Origin: Siphonodentalium dalli
Lineage: Eukaryota; Mollusca; Scaphopoda; Gadilida; Siphonodentaliidae
DNA: 64,000 nucleotides
Direction of reading: 5' to 3'
NCBI GenBank assembly: GCA_032622095.1
Contig: CP136069.1
Location: 164,230,394 to 164,294,393, forward strand
In this document: positions 49,551 to 60,478 of the stretch, piece after piece
Numbering within the stretch: the first letter of the stretch is position 1
Layout: every line of letters starts with the position of its first letter
Position numbers and translations under genes: made by a program
The notes under the pieces: model-generated
The model's database searches: none
The model's input: the letters and a program-made list of their open reading frames with translations, nothing else
Told to the model about the DNA's origin: nothing

Positions 49551-49900
49551 TCACAACCATAAACTACTCCTCCTCTTCCCTCCGTCTCCAGTATTCGGCG
49601 GTTTACTTCGGTCGCGGAAGAACACAAGGATGGGGTTCTTCACCCCGCATATTGCTTCCATGTCTGCATCATTAGTCCGTGAGAATTTTCGACCGTCTAC
49701 ACCATATCGCCTCAGTCTGGTTACTATGGATTCACTCAGTCCCATATGTCTAAAGAAAGCTGCCATCTGGTCAGCAGTGAACGTAGAAACATTGCCATCC
49801 TTCGGTATCACAAATTCCTGATCCTCCGAACTCGTACTTTTGTTGTCTTCTGAATTTGTGGCTGAAATTGACGAATGTTCTTGGATATTAAGATCTGCTG
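49551..49900 (-). CDS. Gene B terminal exon, SAM-like domain
   Basis: The acceptor is GTTTTACAAG (with a possible NAGNAG alternative three or six bases on). The exon enters in phase 1 and runs 115 full codons to TGA at 49551-49553. A Ser/Asp/Glu-rich linker (SISATNSEDNKSTSSEDQEF) is followed by VIPKDGNVSTF and a SAM-like block: TADQMAAFFRHMGLSESIV, RLRRYGVDGRKFSR, then ICGVKNPILVFFRDRSK. The tail (GGKRRSSLWL) is basic. The domain aligns with gene A over its length, conserving GVDG/GIDG, KFS, M-E and the KNP motif. It joins the 53529-53620 exon in frame. SAM domains act as oligomerisation or binding modules; the specific role is unknown. Confidence 0.75.
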
Positions 49901-50652
49901 CTTGTAAAACACATTAAAGCAAACTCTAATGATTTAATGTGCATGGAGCGTTCAAGTATATATATCCATATATTGGTCGTTTTAAAGCATTAAAGGTACG
50001 GTTGGCCTTGGCGGTGGGTTTCCTGTGAAAATATTTCCACCCGTCAAAAACCGCCACAAACAGAAAGAACATCAAAATGTAGACAGACTTTGTCCGTATA
50101 CAAATAAGAAATATCGCATAAAGAGTATGTTATTGTCAAATGTTTGACCATTGTTATGTAAACAAAAGCATAAAAAGTTACTTTTCTGATGTTTGTTTAT
50201 ATTATGATAGTAAACATAAAGAGCGTTCTTTGTTGGTGAATTCCTGATATGGAACTAATAAAGAGCGTTCATGCCATTTGTGTGTGATTATCCAGTAGCA
50301 TTGTGCTGTCTTCTGTAACACAATCAGGCTGTTGCTTAGGTAAAATATAGTAGGTCTTTATGATAACATGCTGTTTACGTGATGGTCATGGTATATATCA
50401 ACGAAACTGTATGCGTTTCAATGTTTTTCTGTTTACGGTGATTAGACAAATATGAATATTTTCGACAACTAAGGCCTCACGTGCCTTTAAGGCTACATCA
50501 AATAAATGCTTTCGTGAACAAATTCTCATTTCTCATCGAAATGGTCATAAGATGTCCATAAATTCATCTCAAGTTCGTTCACACATCGGTCACCAACTAG
50601 TTAACCTGATTGTCTGAGTTTTCTGGCGATGAGTGTGATGATAAGTTCAGCA
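49901..50652. other. Gene B intron, left part
   Basis: It contains one AAAGAGCGTT repeat block (50215-50285); otherwise nothing recognised. Confidence 0.4.
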
Positions 50653-50867
50653 TTAACCCTTTCAGTGCCAAGTCCGATTTTTGTATCAACCCATATTTTC
50701 TTGAGCATTTTTCAAATTTATTAATTATAATAATGTGATACATTGATGGAAAGAGTTCTTAGAGCTCTTTCCATCAATGTATCACATTATTATAATTAAT
50801 AAATTTGAAAAATGCTCAAGAAAATATGGGTTGATACAAAAATCGGACTTGGCACTGAAAGGGTTAA
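50653..50867. mobile_element. TTAA-bounded 215-bp near-perfect palindrome
   Basis: It starts TTAACCCTTTCAGTGCCAAG and ends in the exact complement CTTGGCACTGAAAGGGTTAA. Arms of about 103 bases are identical when compared by eye, with a loop of about nine bases (TTCTTAGAG) near 50760. The ends resemble the 8834-9068 element (CCCTTTGAGTGCCAGG), which also carries GTTGATACAAAAATCG near its right end, so it is probably a related, fully inverted derivative. It lies in gene B intron. Confidence 0.9.
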
Positions 50868-51049
50868 AAGTACTACAGACGGTCGGCCATATCATAAAGT
50901 TTCAACAACATCAACATTTCTTCAACATAACCTTTAGTTCTCAGAATCGATTTATTACAACAAAATATTGCTAACCATGCACTGTCAAATATGGTATAAA
51001 ATTTCCCCAAAAAGGGTTACTATTTATCAACATGTGGTTCAACGAAATT

Positions 51050-51300
51050 TGGCCGTATTACCACTTGATTTTAGAGTTATCCATCTTCATCAGCAATTTT
51101 GTCCGAGACCGTCGGTTTGACGACTTTTTTCCAGGCCACAAATAAGAACACATTTCGAGAAATAACAAATTTCAACAATCGACAAATGATCACTCTGAGC
51201 TTTGATTGGTGGGTTCCTCGACTCGAATAAAATATTCTTTATCCCCGAAGCCAAAGAAATAGTTATTTGGGAGCGTTAATTCGGATTATGCATATTTAAC
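51050..51300. repeat. Relative of the 35260 MITE
   Basis: ACCACTTGATTTTAGAGTTATCC, split here into shorter matches (ACCACTTGATTTTAGAG, TTATCCAT), GGGTTCCTCGACTCGAAT and AAGCCAAAGAAATAG also occur in 35260-35744. The ends are not intact. Confidence 0.65.
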
Positions 51301-52935
51301 AATATCATTTCGGGATTTTTCCATTATTACTATCCAATTATTTTATACTATCCAATTATTATAATAATATATTATAAACAAGTAACCATCGCTTATATAA
51401 TGTCCAATTATTATAAAGCATATACATGTACAACATTACGGTGCCGTCGAGTTTATACTATCCAATTATTATTATATAGTATATAGATGTACAACATTAC
51501 CGTAACCATCGAGTTTATAATGTTCAATTATTATTATAGATCATTTAAAGGCACATCATTACGGTGACCATCGAGTTTATACTATCCAGTTATTATTATA
51601 TAGTATATGTAGGTACAGCATTAGCGTAACCATCCAGTTTATAATGTCCAAATATTATAGAGCATATACAGGCACATCATTACGGTGATAATCAAGTTTA
51701 TACTATCCTGTTATTATTGTTATTATATGGTATATACAGGTACAACATTATCGTTACCATCGAGTTTATAATGTCCAATTGTTATAGAGCATATACAGGC
51801 ACAACATTACGGTGATCATCGAGTTTATACTTTTCAGTTATTATGTAGGTACAGCATTAGCGTAACCATCCAGTTTATAATGTCCAAATATTATAGAGCA
51901 TATACAGGCACATCATTACGGTGATAATCAAGTTTATACTATCCAGTTATTATTGTTATTATATGGTATATACAGGTACAACATTATCGTTACCATCGAG
52001 TTTATAATGTCCAATTGTTATAGAGCATATACAGGCACATCATTACGGTGATAATCAAGTTTATACTATCCAGTTATTATTATTATTATTATATAGTATA
52101 TACAGGTACAACATTACCGTTACCATCGAGTTTATAATGTCCAATTATTATAGAGCATATACAGGCACATCATTACGGTGATCATCGAGTTTATACTATC
52201 CAGTTATTATTATTATATGGTATATACAGGTACAACATTACCATAACCATCGAGTTTATAATGTCCAATTATTATAGAACAAATACAGGCACATCATTAC
52301 GGTGACCATCGAGTTTATACTATCCAGTTATTATTATATAGTATATACAGGTACAGCATTACCGTAACCATCGAGTTTATAATGTCCAATTATTATAGAG
52401 CATATACAGGCACATCATCACGGTGACCATCGAGTTTATACTATCCAGTTATTATTATTAGTATATAGTATATACAGGTACAACATTACCATAACCATCG
52501 AGTTTATAATGTCCAATTATTATAGAACAAATACAGGCACATCATTACGGTGACCATCGAGTTTATACTATCCAGTTATTATTATTATATAGTATTTACA
52601 GGTACAGCATTTCCGTAACCATCGAGTTTATAATGTCCAATTATTATAGAGCATATACAGGCACATCATTACGGTGACCATCAAGTTTATATTATCCAGT
52701 TATTATTATTAGTATATAGTATATACAGGTTCAACATTACCATAACCATCGAGTTTATAATGTCCAATTATTATAGAACAAATACAGGCACATCATTGCG
52801 GTGACCATCGAGTTTATACTATCCAGTTATCATTATTATATAGTATATACAGGTACAACATACCGTTACCATCGAGTTTATTATGTTAAATTATTATAGA
52901 GCATATACAGGCACATCATTATATGACCCAGGTAA
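51301..52935. repeat. Dimeric satellite, about 145-150 bp per dimer
   Basis: Two related half units alternate. One has GAGTTTATACTATCCAGTTA, TATAGTATATACAGGTACA and ACATTACCGTAACCATC. The other has GAGTTTATAATGTCCAATTA, TATAGAGCATATACAGGCAC and ATCATTACGGTGACCATC. About eleven dimers are present. The array sits in gene B intron, between two same-orientation copies of a MITE fragment (51230-51290, 52936-53000). Confidence 0.9.
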
Positions 52936-53528
52936 ATTTGTTTTACCCCGAAGCAGCCCGAAACCAAAGAAATAGTTATTTGGGAGCATTAATTCGGATT
53001 ATGCAATACGAAATATATATATATAATACGCGAGATCATTTTGAGCTTGGTCTGAGTTGAGGGTATTTCAATGTGCCATTGCAATTGTTACATGACCATT
53101 ACGATAATAATTGAAAATAAATTCAGCGCAATGAACTAATCACAAGGAGCCCCTGCATGCACATATATATGAAGCAACAAAGACACAAAGAGCCAGTGTC
53201 TCCCTTCATTCTGGTATACAGTATCTAGCTATCTAGCAATGTATGGTTCCATGTTTGTTTCATATACGAAATATTCAGACCGCAACAAAAAAAACAATTG
53301 AGATCGTAGTCACGTGATTTAATTGTATAATTAGGTTAGTTACTAGGGTAAACTAGTAAGGTATAGCTTACGAATAACCATGCTCTTTTCCACTAAGATC
53401 GACGCCTTTGACAAGCAGGTTGTAAACCATGCATTGATCTGACATATAGATCAAAAGCGTATTAATCGCTCTGTATTGATGTTCCCAATAATAATAAAAC
53501 CATGTGTGTAATAAACTGGGTTACCCAC

Positions 53529-53620
53529 CTGATGATGTCTTGGAAACTGGTTTCTTTGCACTACCCTTGGAGGACCTTGATGCAGAGCTGTTTATAACTG
53601 ACCCAGATGCAATCGAAGAC
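53529..53620 (-). CDS. Gene B penultimate exon
   Basis: A 92-base exon between acceptor TGTCTTTGTAG and donor GTGGGT on the minus strand. It reads with one base completing the previous codon, 30 codons (SSIASGSVINSSASRSSKGS then AKKPVSKTSS) and one base carried over: phase 2 in, phase 1 out, exactly as in gene A exon 2. Joining to 49900 gives an in-frame GCA codon. The peptide is Ser/Lys-rich and probably disordered. It is not similar in sequence to gene A exon 2, only in place, size and phase. The preceding first exon was not found within the window; it should end in phase 2 upstream of 53.63 kb. Confidence 0.6.
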
Positions 53621-53639
53621 CTACAAAGACAGAAAAACG

Positions 53640-53741
53640 ATTTGATAGTATAAACTCGATGGTTACCATAATTGTGTACCTATGTATGAACAATAATTGG
53701 ATAGTATAAATAGATGGTTATCGTAATGGTGTTCCTGCATA
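53640..53741. repeat. Satellite remnant left of a Helitron
   Basis: Two half units of the 51.3-kb satellite in opposite orientation (ATAGTATAAACTCGATGGTTACC and ATAATTGGATAGTATAAA pieces), cut at 53741 by the Helitron. Confidence 0.75.
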
Positions 53742-54306
53742 TCTATATATATAAAAGTAGGATTTGTTTGACCATTCGTCTGTCTGTCTGTCCGGATTAT
53801 TCTCACAGACTGCTGGTCCGATTTCAATCAAATTTGGTGTGGTGACTCGGAGAACCCTGGTGGAGGTTATAACTGCGTTATTATTTAAAAGTTTTGATTA
53901 AATTTTTTTTTTAAATAAATAAAAAGAAATTAAATGCTTTTTAAAATAAACTGACAATGGGCCTATTTTAGAACCAAGTAAGTACAATATGAAGATATGT
54001 GTATATTTAGGTCCAATATGAGCCTATTTGCATGAGGACATGTTGCAGCACCAGATATACGCCCTTTATATATGTTTTCATCCATCGGAATATCGGATAG
54101 AAGTCCACTATGGGCTTATTCCAGAATCAAATAAGTCCAATATGAACCAATGTCAATATTTAGGTCCAATATGAACCTATCTGCGCGAATTATATTGAAG
54201 TAGCCTAATATATATTATCTGTATATATAAAAGAATAAAATGTGTCTGGGCCACAGGCCCCTCCTACGCTGAATAAAGGTTCCATAAGGGAGCCTGTTTG
54301 AGCTAG
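53742..54306 (+). mobile_element. Short Helitron inserted in satellite DNA
   Basis: It starts TCTATATATATAAAAGTAGG after A at 53741. It ends with a hairpin (AGGTTCC-ATAAG-GGAGCCT), GTTTGAG, CTAG at 54303-54306, then T. The satellite continues on both sides, so the empty site can be inferred between A and T. A TCTGTCTGTCTGTCCGG run lies near the 5' end. A second possible 5' terminus (A then TCTGTATATATAAAAG) at 54218 could mean a nested 89-bp copy. Confidence 0.8.
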
Positions 54307-54365
54307 TGAATAATAATTGAATACGCTCGATGGTTACCGTAATGGTGTACCTGTATTTAAACCCA
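54307..54365. repeat. Satellite remnant right of the Helitron
   Basis: AATAATAATTGAATACGCTC and GATGGTTACCGTAATGGTG continue the satellite interrupted at 53741. Confidence 0.75.
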
Positions 54366-54824
54366 TGTACATATGGCGTAAGAATAAACAACAACAATTA
54401 ATATTATGCCAATGACGTACCCATCAAATGTAATGATATTAGCGCCACAAATAAAAACGGATATGTAATGCAAGATGCATGCAATAATTTGTTGCACCTC
54501 AATTGATGTGTATTATGTGTTGGATCACAGCGATAATCAATGGTATACCCATCCAGTTTACCATTCATTTATCTACCATGCCATGTCAACTAATAGTTTC
54601 GATAAAAATGGATCAGCTATCGAAATATCAGGGCAATTTGACATGTGCAACATTGCTCTCATTGCGTCTAGACTCAACCGAACTAACAAGAAGAAACAAA
54701 AGAGGGTGGCCTCGATCGTGGGAGACTGTCGAAAGAATACACCTTATCGATGTTCAGACAATTATTGCCTGCTAGAGCTTCGAGGCGTACGTGATGCCAG
54801 TTATATACACAATGTACCCAACGG

Positions 54825-55075
54825 GTCAGACGCACGTTTTGCAAACAATTTCCTGGTGTTTCAAAATCGATTTTCTCAAATTCTGTCTGGAATTTCTTTG
54901 TGAAATCTAGTACAAGCGACACAATATTTAAGAACCATCGACATGTTGGAACTTATAACCTCATTTACTTTACTTTTATGGCAAGACACTTTTTCAAAAG
55001 TGTAGTTCATATATACATAAGAGGAGACTTAATTATTCTTGATTCGTGAAATTTACTGATTATTTTTATTTTGTG
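54825..55075. repeat. Dispersed repeat, copy 2
   Basis: Matches 37040-37320 in order and orientation (GTCAGACGCACGTTTTGC, TTTAAGAACCATCGACA, GAGGAGACTT, TTATTCTTGATTCGTGAAAT). Confidence 0.7.
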
Positions 55076-56085
55076 AGCCGATAGCGCGATAAACATTGAA
55101 TTAATTACCCAGGAGAAATTCCATGATTGGAAGCGACGCACAGCAAAATCGGTCGTAAACTCACTAAAATCATGAAACTTCGAGTTGTTACCTTCACCTG
55201 CAGTGAAGTATATTATTAATGAACAAGTAATAACTAAGAAATATATTCCCTACGTATTGTTTTCGACTTTATAAGGTTCCCTGTCAAAACTTCATAAAGT
55301 TCACAGGTTTTGTACTGGTGGAATATGATCTCTACGGGCGTTAGCTAGATTAGAGATTCATGGCATGATCTTGGTTTTGGGTAATAAATCATCCAGGCTC
55401 CCAAAAGTGGTGTTGTACTACACATGTGCGGTGAAATGTACTTCAATTTATTGGACATTACTCCTGTAGATAACACAGTATAATGTCGATGCTGAGACAA
55501 TACACTAATCTCTGACCACGACTGCCAATTCATGGCGTGCACAAAAACACCATTGCGTGTAGAAGAACATCCATTGATGTAGGTATACAAAAGACGCAGC
55601 ACAAAAGGTTTAATTTCCATGTAACAGTACATAATTCACTAAGGTACAGTGGTCTCAAAACAAGTGTTGGTTATAACTGACCGAAATGATTGGGGTCTCT
55701 TTGACAGCTCATTTGAGAAGTGGTATAGAAATATGCTAATTTGCCTATTGAATTTATGACGGGCATACATACCGGCACATAAAATAATAAAACGAACTAC
55801 AAAATGCACAGCAGTGTATATCTATACCCATCTCGTGGTTTGAATTGACTATTCACAATCTTAAACCATGCGGAAACCATCAACACAGATGCATATATAT
55901 CAGATTTATGTAGGCACTGACTCAGTGTCACTGTTTCGTTACCTTGCTTCGATGTGTTTTCATGAACCATTTTTCATTCTTATCGAAATGGCCATGTCTA
56001 TAACGATTGGAATGGTACATTGAGATGTCTCTCAACTCAGATCAAGAAAGACAATCGTCCTTATTTCCATCCATGCACATGTCGG
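55076..56085. other. Intergenic, nothing recognised
   Basis: No supported exon, RNA gene or copy of a repeat named elsewhere. Confidence 0.4.
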
Positions 56086-56089
56086 TGTT

Positions 56090-56880
56090 CGAATCCGCGC
56101 CAACCTCGTCCACGGTCCAGCCCAGGCTGTGATGATAGTATCCGTATCACCATGGGATTGCAACTTGGGTAGAGGCAGGGACGTGGCTTTTGTGTGATGG
56201 TATCCATAGTACCATGGGACTGCGAGCGACTTGGGTAGAGACAGGGACTTGGCTTTTGTGTGATGGTATCCATATCACAATGTGACTGCGACTTGGGTAT
56301 AGGCAGGGACGTGGCTTTTGTGTGGTGGTATCCATATCACCATGGGACTGGGACTTGGGTAGAGGCAGGGACGTGGCTTTTGTGTGATGGTATCCATATC
56401 ACAATGGGACTGCGAGCGACTTGGGTAGAGACAGGGACTTGGCTTTTGTGTGATGGTATCCATATCACCATGGGACTGCGAGCGACTTTGGTAGAGACAG
56501 GGACTTGGCTTTTGTTTGATGGTATCCATACCACAAAGTGACTGCGACTGGGTAGAGGCAGGGACATGGCTTTTGTGTGATGGTATCCATATCACCATGG
56601 GACTGCGATCGACTTGGGTAGAGACAGGGACTTGGATTTTGTGTGATGGATTCCATATCACAATGTGACTGCGACTTGGGTATATGCAGGGACGTGGCCT
56701 TTGTGTGGTGGTATCCATATCACCATGTGACTGCGACTTGGGTATAGGCAGGGACGTGGATTTTGTGTGATGGTATCCATATCTGGCATATCACCATGGG
56801 ACTGCGACTTGGGTATAGACAGTGAAGTGGCTTTTATGTGATGGTATCCATATTACTATGTGACTGCACGGGTCTTGGCA
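56090..56880. repeat. About 62-bp minisatellite, about 12 units
   Basis: Units contain GGCTTTTGTGTGATGGTATCC, broken here as GGCTTTTGTGTGATGG and TATCCATATCACCATG, then GGACTGCGACTTGGGTAGAG and GCAGGGACGTG. Some units carry an extra CGAG-type insertion (GCGAGCGACTTGG). Frames reading MDTITQKPSPCLYPSRSQSH repeats on the minus strand are by-products of the unit. Confidence 0.85.
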
Positions 56881-57022
56881 ATATATTGACAGGGATGTGG
56901 CATTTATGTTAGTGTTTCTAACTTGGAATTTCCAACTGCACCCCAACCTTGAACCAACCAAAATTTCGGTACGGTAAATTCCGTTAGCACCCCCTTGCAT
57001 TAGACCAAATCTTCTCGGTACA

Positions 57023-57245
57023 AAACAGCTTGGGATATCGGTTGGGTTGATACTATTTTGGACCGAGTCCCATCCCGTTACTCTTCTATAACGGACCCAG
57101 AATCGTGGGCGGGAGTTATCTTGCGTGTCGTCAGATTAGGTCAAATGGACAATTTGCGTATATGAACATAAATCTCGTTGTTTTGAAATTCAACGAACCT
57201 CTGATATACGCATGTTTAATATCATCATTCTTGTGAAAGGCTGTG
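57023..57245 (+). mobile_element. Partial copy of the 13084 element
   Basis: AACAGCTTGGGATATCGGTT, TTTTGGACCGAGTCCC and ATCGTGGGCGGGA follow the left half of 13084-13656; the right half is missing. Confidence 0.65.
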
Positions 57246-58915
57246 CATTTTGATCTGTAATTTGATAATGTGAGACACCCAGACCGGCAGACCCTGCACA
57301 CACATCCCTCACTAAGCCAGACTAGACAACCCCTGCATGACCATTTGTACTGTAGGCTACCCAGGGTTGGATATCTACAACTGAGTTTTTGTTTACAATC
57401 TTTAAAAGGACTCCAGTCTTCGAAGTGGGTTCATGTGAAATGACATAAAAGTCTGTAAAACGACCATCATGTAAAAATATATCGAATTTGTTCTTCATTT
57501 TCATTATTAATAACTCTACAATAACGAAATTTCGATATCAAAACCATTGTTATCCAAACATTACTGTTGCAGTGGAATATAACCCAAACTTGATGGTAAT
57601 TAAACATTGAAAAGGTCAAGCCATTGAACAAATATTCTGAAAATCATATTTGAGCTTAATGAATATTAACGATGTTTGTTGACAAATCACTTTAACAGTT
57701 TTGTTTACATAAGAATTGTTTAAACACGCGACATTTCGTTATTGCATAGAGCACTATTAATAACGAATATAAGAACAAAGTTTATTTATTTCTCCCATGT
57801 TCTTATAATTTTGCATAGCCCGTCTGTGTTACACTAAATCCTGTTCGGTGATTGGTCAACTGCTAATTGTGTCACCGTGTCATACCATAATAACACGGTA
57901 ATAACACGGTAATAACACGGTAATAACACACGTTGCTAAGTGCTTGGAAATATTATATTGGGTTGACTTAATGTGCTGTGGGAGCTAGTGTCAAATTCTC
58001 GACATATTTTGTGAAAATAAATAAGAATACACTCAGCTTTTTTATGGGTATAAATCATAAAAAGCTATATAAATATAAGAGATGAATGTAGTGGGATGTG
58101 GTGATTTTTTTTGCACATTTATCTACTGCGTGTGCCTTTGGTCCCTTTAACTCCAGAGTATTTTCAACCAAACGCCCTAATTTCCAAGGGCGTTATCGTG
58201 GCTAATTTTCCTTCAAATAAAGATTCTATCTGGAAATGAGTAGACATGTTGCGCCCACGTAAGATCTTAGTCGTGGAGCATGGACGGGTGCATATGTTGT
58301 GTGTATTATGTTCAAACGAACAATTCATACCAGTGGTGTACGTGTTTCGCCACCATAAACTATATACACAGCACATTACTCTATTGAATACTACATGCTA
58401 TAACATCATCATTAAAATAGTTTATAGGACTGGCCGGTTTGCCATGCTTGTGACGTCTGCGTATTTTGAGTGCACGCCCAAGAAATGAATAAAATAAGGG
58501 ACACACATAATGTATATATTATAGGTAAGTACACGGTGAGGTAAATTTCCAATAAGCGACATCGGTATATATCCACTCTACATATAATTGAGGTGTGGCT
58601 GTCATATTTAAGCGTGGAAGACAATATATGTATGTACCCATGATGTAGGTGCATAGAATGAACATATATATACTTGGGTTCTGACATTGTTGCCAACAAC
58701 AGCACTGCAGGTAAATTTCGCGAAACCCCGTAGGACTTTGACGCCTGATGTTGTTGTCACTTTCATTATATTTAACCCGGTCCGGTTCCGATGTTCCAAC
58801 ATATGTCGATAAATACGTTGATGATGCCCTGTCTGAGGCTATCCAATTTGATGCCATTTTCTAAGCCAATATGTGTCGCTCACCGGGCGGTATGAACACT
58901 ACTTGCAATCACCAC
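57246..58915. other. Intergenic; one small tandem repeat
   Basis: A 12-bp unit AATAACACGGTA repeats about four times at 57887-57930. A minus-strand frame at 57322-57504 is open but unrecognised and not called. Nothing else is supported. Confidence 0.4.
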
Positions 58916-58917
58916 CA

Positions 58918-59015
58918 TTGGTATCACAGAGCCATCATTTGTGTCACACAGCCATCATTTGTGTCACACAGCCATCATTTGTCATTTGTGTCACACAGCC
59001 ATCATTTGTGTCACA
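58918..59015. repeat. 20-bp tandem repeat
   Basis: CATTTGTGTCACACAGCCAT and variants repeat about five times. Confidence 0.85.
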
Positions 59016-59108
59016 CATCCATCGCGAAAATCCACAAACTCACCCATAAGCAATACGTTGAAAACGATCACAAAAGGTCAGAACTGACACGAATTCAAAA
59101 CGTGTTAA

Positions 59109-59410
59109 AGACATATTATATACTTGTTCGGGTGCGTGAAACTGATTAGTTAGTATTCAGGCGCTATGACAACTTGAGGACTGTAACATTCTACTAACAT
59201 CGCCGAAAATTTGCAGCCGAAAATTTGCAGCAAATCGACCATACCACTCCATAGTAAACAACGTTTGAACTACGATCAATTGTAATATTTACTAATCGAT
59301 TCGGGACGCATCTATCGACGATAAACTAAAGAAAACGATTTTGTCATCGAGAGTCACTGCATCTAATTTATATATAAGAATGACGGTGTGTGTTGTCATT
59401 TTGGATATAT
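59109..59410 (-). mobile_element. TTAA element, family copy 4, truncated
   Basis: Reverse-oriented copy of the 11911-12254 family. TTAA at 59105-59108 is followed by AGACATATTAT, the inverted right end. It includes CTAACATCGCCGAAAATTTG and AATGACGGTGTGTGTTGTCA. The other end is lost near 59410. Confidence 0.7.
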
Positions 59411-60200
59411 TATTTGTTGATATCTGGCCATCAGAACCTCGTGAATGGTCTTATCTAACAATATATATAGTCTGATATATAAAACGTACAGGTAGTGGTT
59501 CTATATCGTGTACAATCTCACCGGGTATCTTTAATGATGCATTCAGGGTTCCAAACAAATGTTTACGAAACTGTTTTACTTTTGATTGAGATCTTATTGT
59601 ATAAAATAACATGGTTGGAACAAGAAATGTTACAATAAAGATGCCATTTTATTCGATATTGAATTTCCAATGCAATTATTTCATACAGTTTTGATGATTT
59701 AGAGGGACAGCAACAATTATTTCATTAATTCGCGAATAACAAAATGATATTCCTTGGTACTTATTGGTCCTGTTTACATGTCATATTTTGTTATCATCAG
59801 AACAAAGCAGAAACCAATGTTAAATTAGAAGTTTTATGATGTTGTAAATAGAGGTCTGGAACCATGAATGCATCTTTAAATCCTAATATAAGGACTTTAC
59901 ATGCCGCACGAAATTATTTGGAAATGATAAATCTACGGCATTGCACAGTAAAGAGCTTGTCAGACTGTTCTTGATATGATATAAAGAGCGTTTGTCTCAA
60001 TCCGATGCGAAACATTGAAAACAGCTTGAGCGAATTGGTACTCCAACAAAATGTTTCTCAGATTTATATTAGGCAGGGTCATAATTTGATAGAACATGGC
60101 GGCAAAATATAAAACCTGGATATTTCAACATTCGTTTTTTTCCCTACATTTTATGCAGAAGCTATTACACACGTGAGTCATGAGGTATATCCCAACACCA
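59411..60200. other. Intergenic with one AAAGAGCGTT block
   Basis: The block is at 59945-60000. No gene supported. Confidence 0.4.
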
Positions 60201-60204
60201 AGTT

Positions 60205-60478
60205 GCGTGGCGAAAGGGGGTCTACCGTTTCATGCATGAAACAACATTTTTCTCATTGTTTGAGAAACCATAAATTAGTGGGGAATTTGTTGTTTTTAGA
60301 CCAACAGTAGCCATATTTTTCAACTTTTGGTAAAAACAATTTGGAAATTTCCCGGGAATTCAACTGGAATTCTGCGAACCAGGGAGTTTGGTCTTGTTCA
60401 GGGGTGGGGTTGCCGTTGGAAATCTCAAATTTTAATGTGGACACCCCCAACGGAAACCCTCTAGCCACACCTCTGACA
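60205..60478. mobile_element. CAGGGACG-family fragment
   Basis: GCGTGGCGA-AGGGGGT at the left, AATTAGTGGGGAATTTGTTGT in the middle (also in 63360-63380) and CTCTAGCCACACCTCTG at the right match the family; ends are eroded. Confidence 0.6.

Noticed and set aside
51301-52935. CRISPR-like array
   Set aside because: The alternating units are two related satellite halves with no unique spacers, in a spliced eukaryotic gene context.
56061-56718. MDTITQKPSPCLYPSRSQSH repeat protein
   Set aside because: By-product of the 62-bp minisatellite; no start context or domain.
57322-57504. Minus-strand exon reading KFDIFLHDGRFTDFYVISHE
   Set aside because: No family recognised and no splice partner with matching phase; could be chance.
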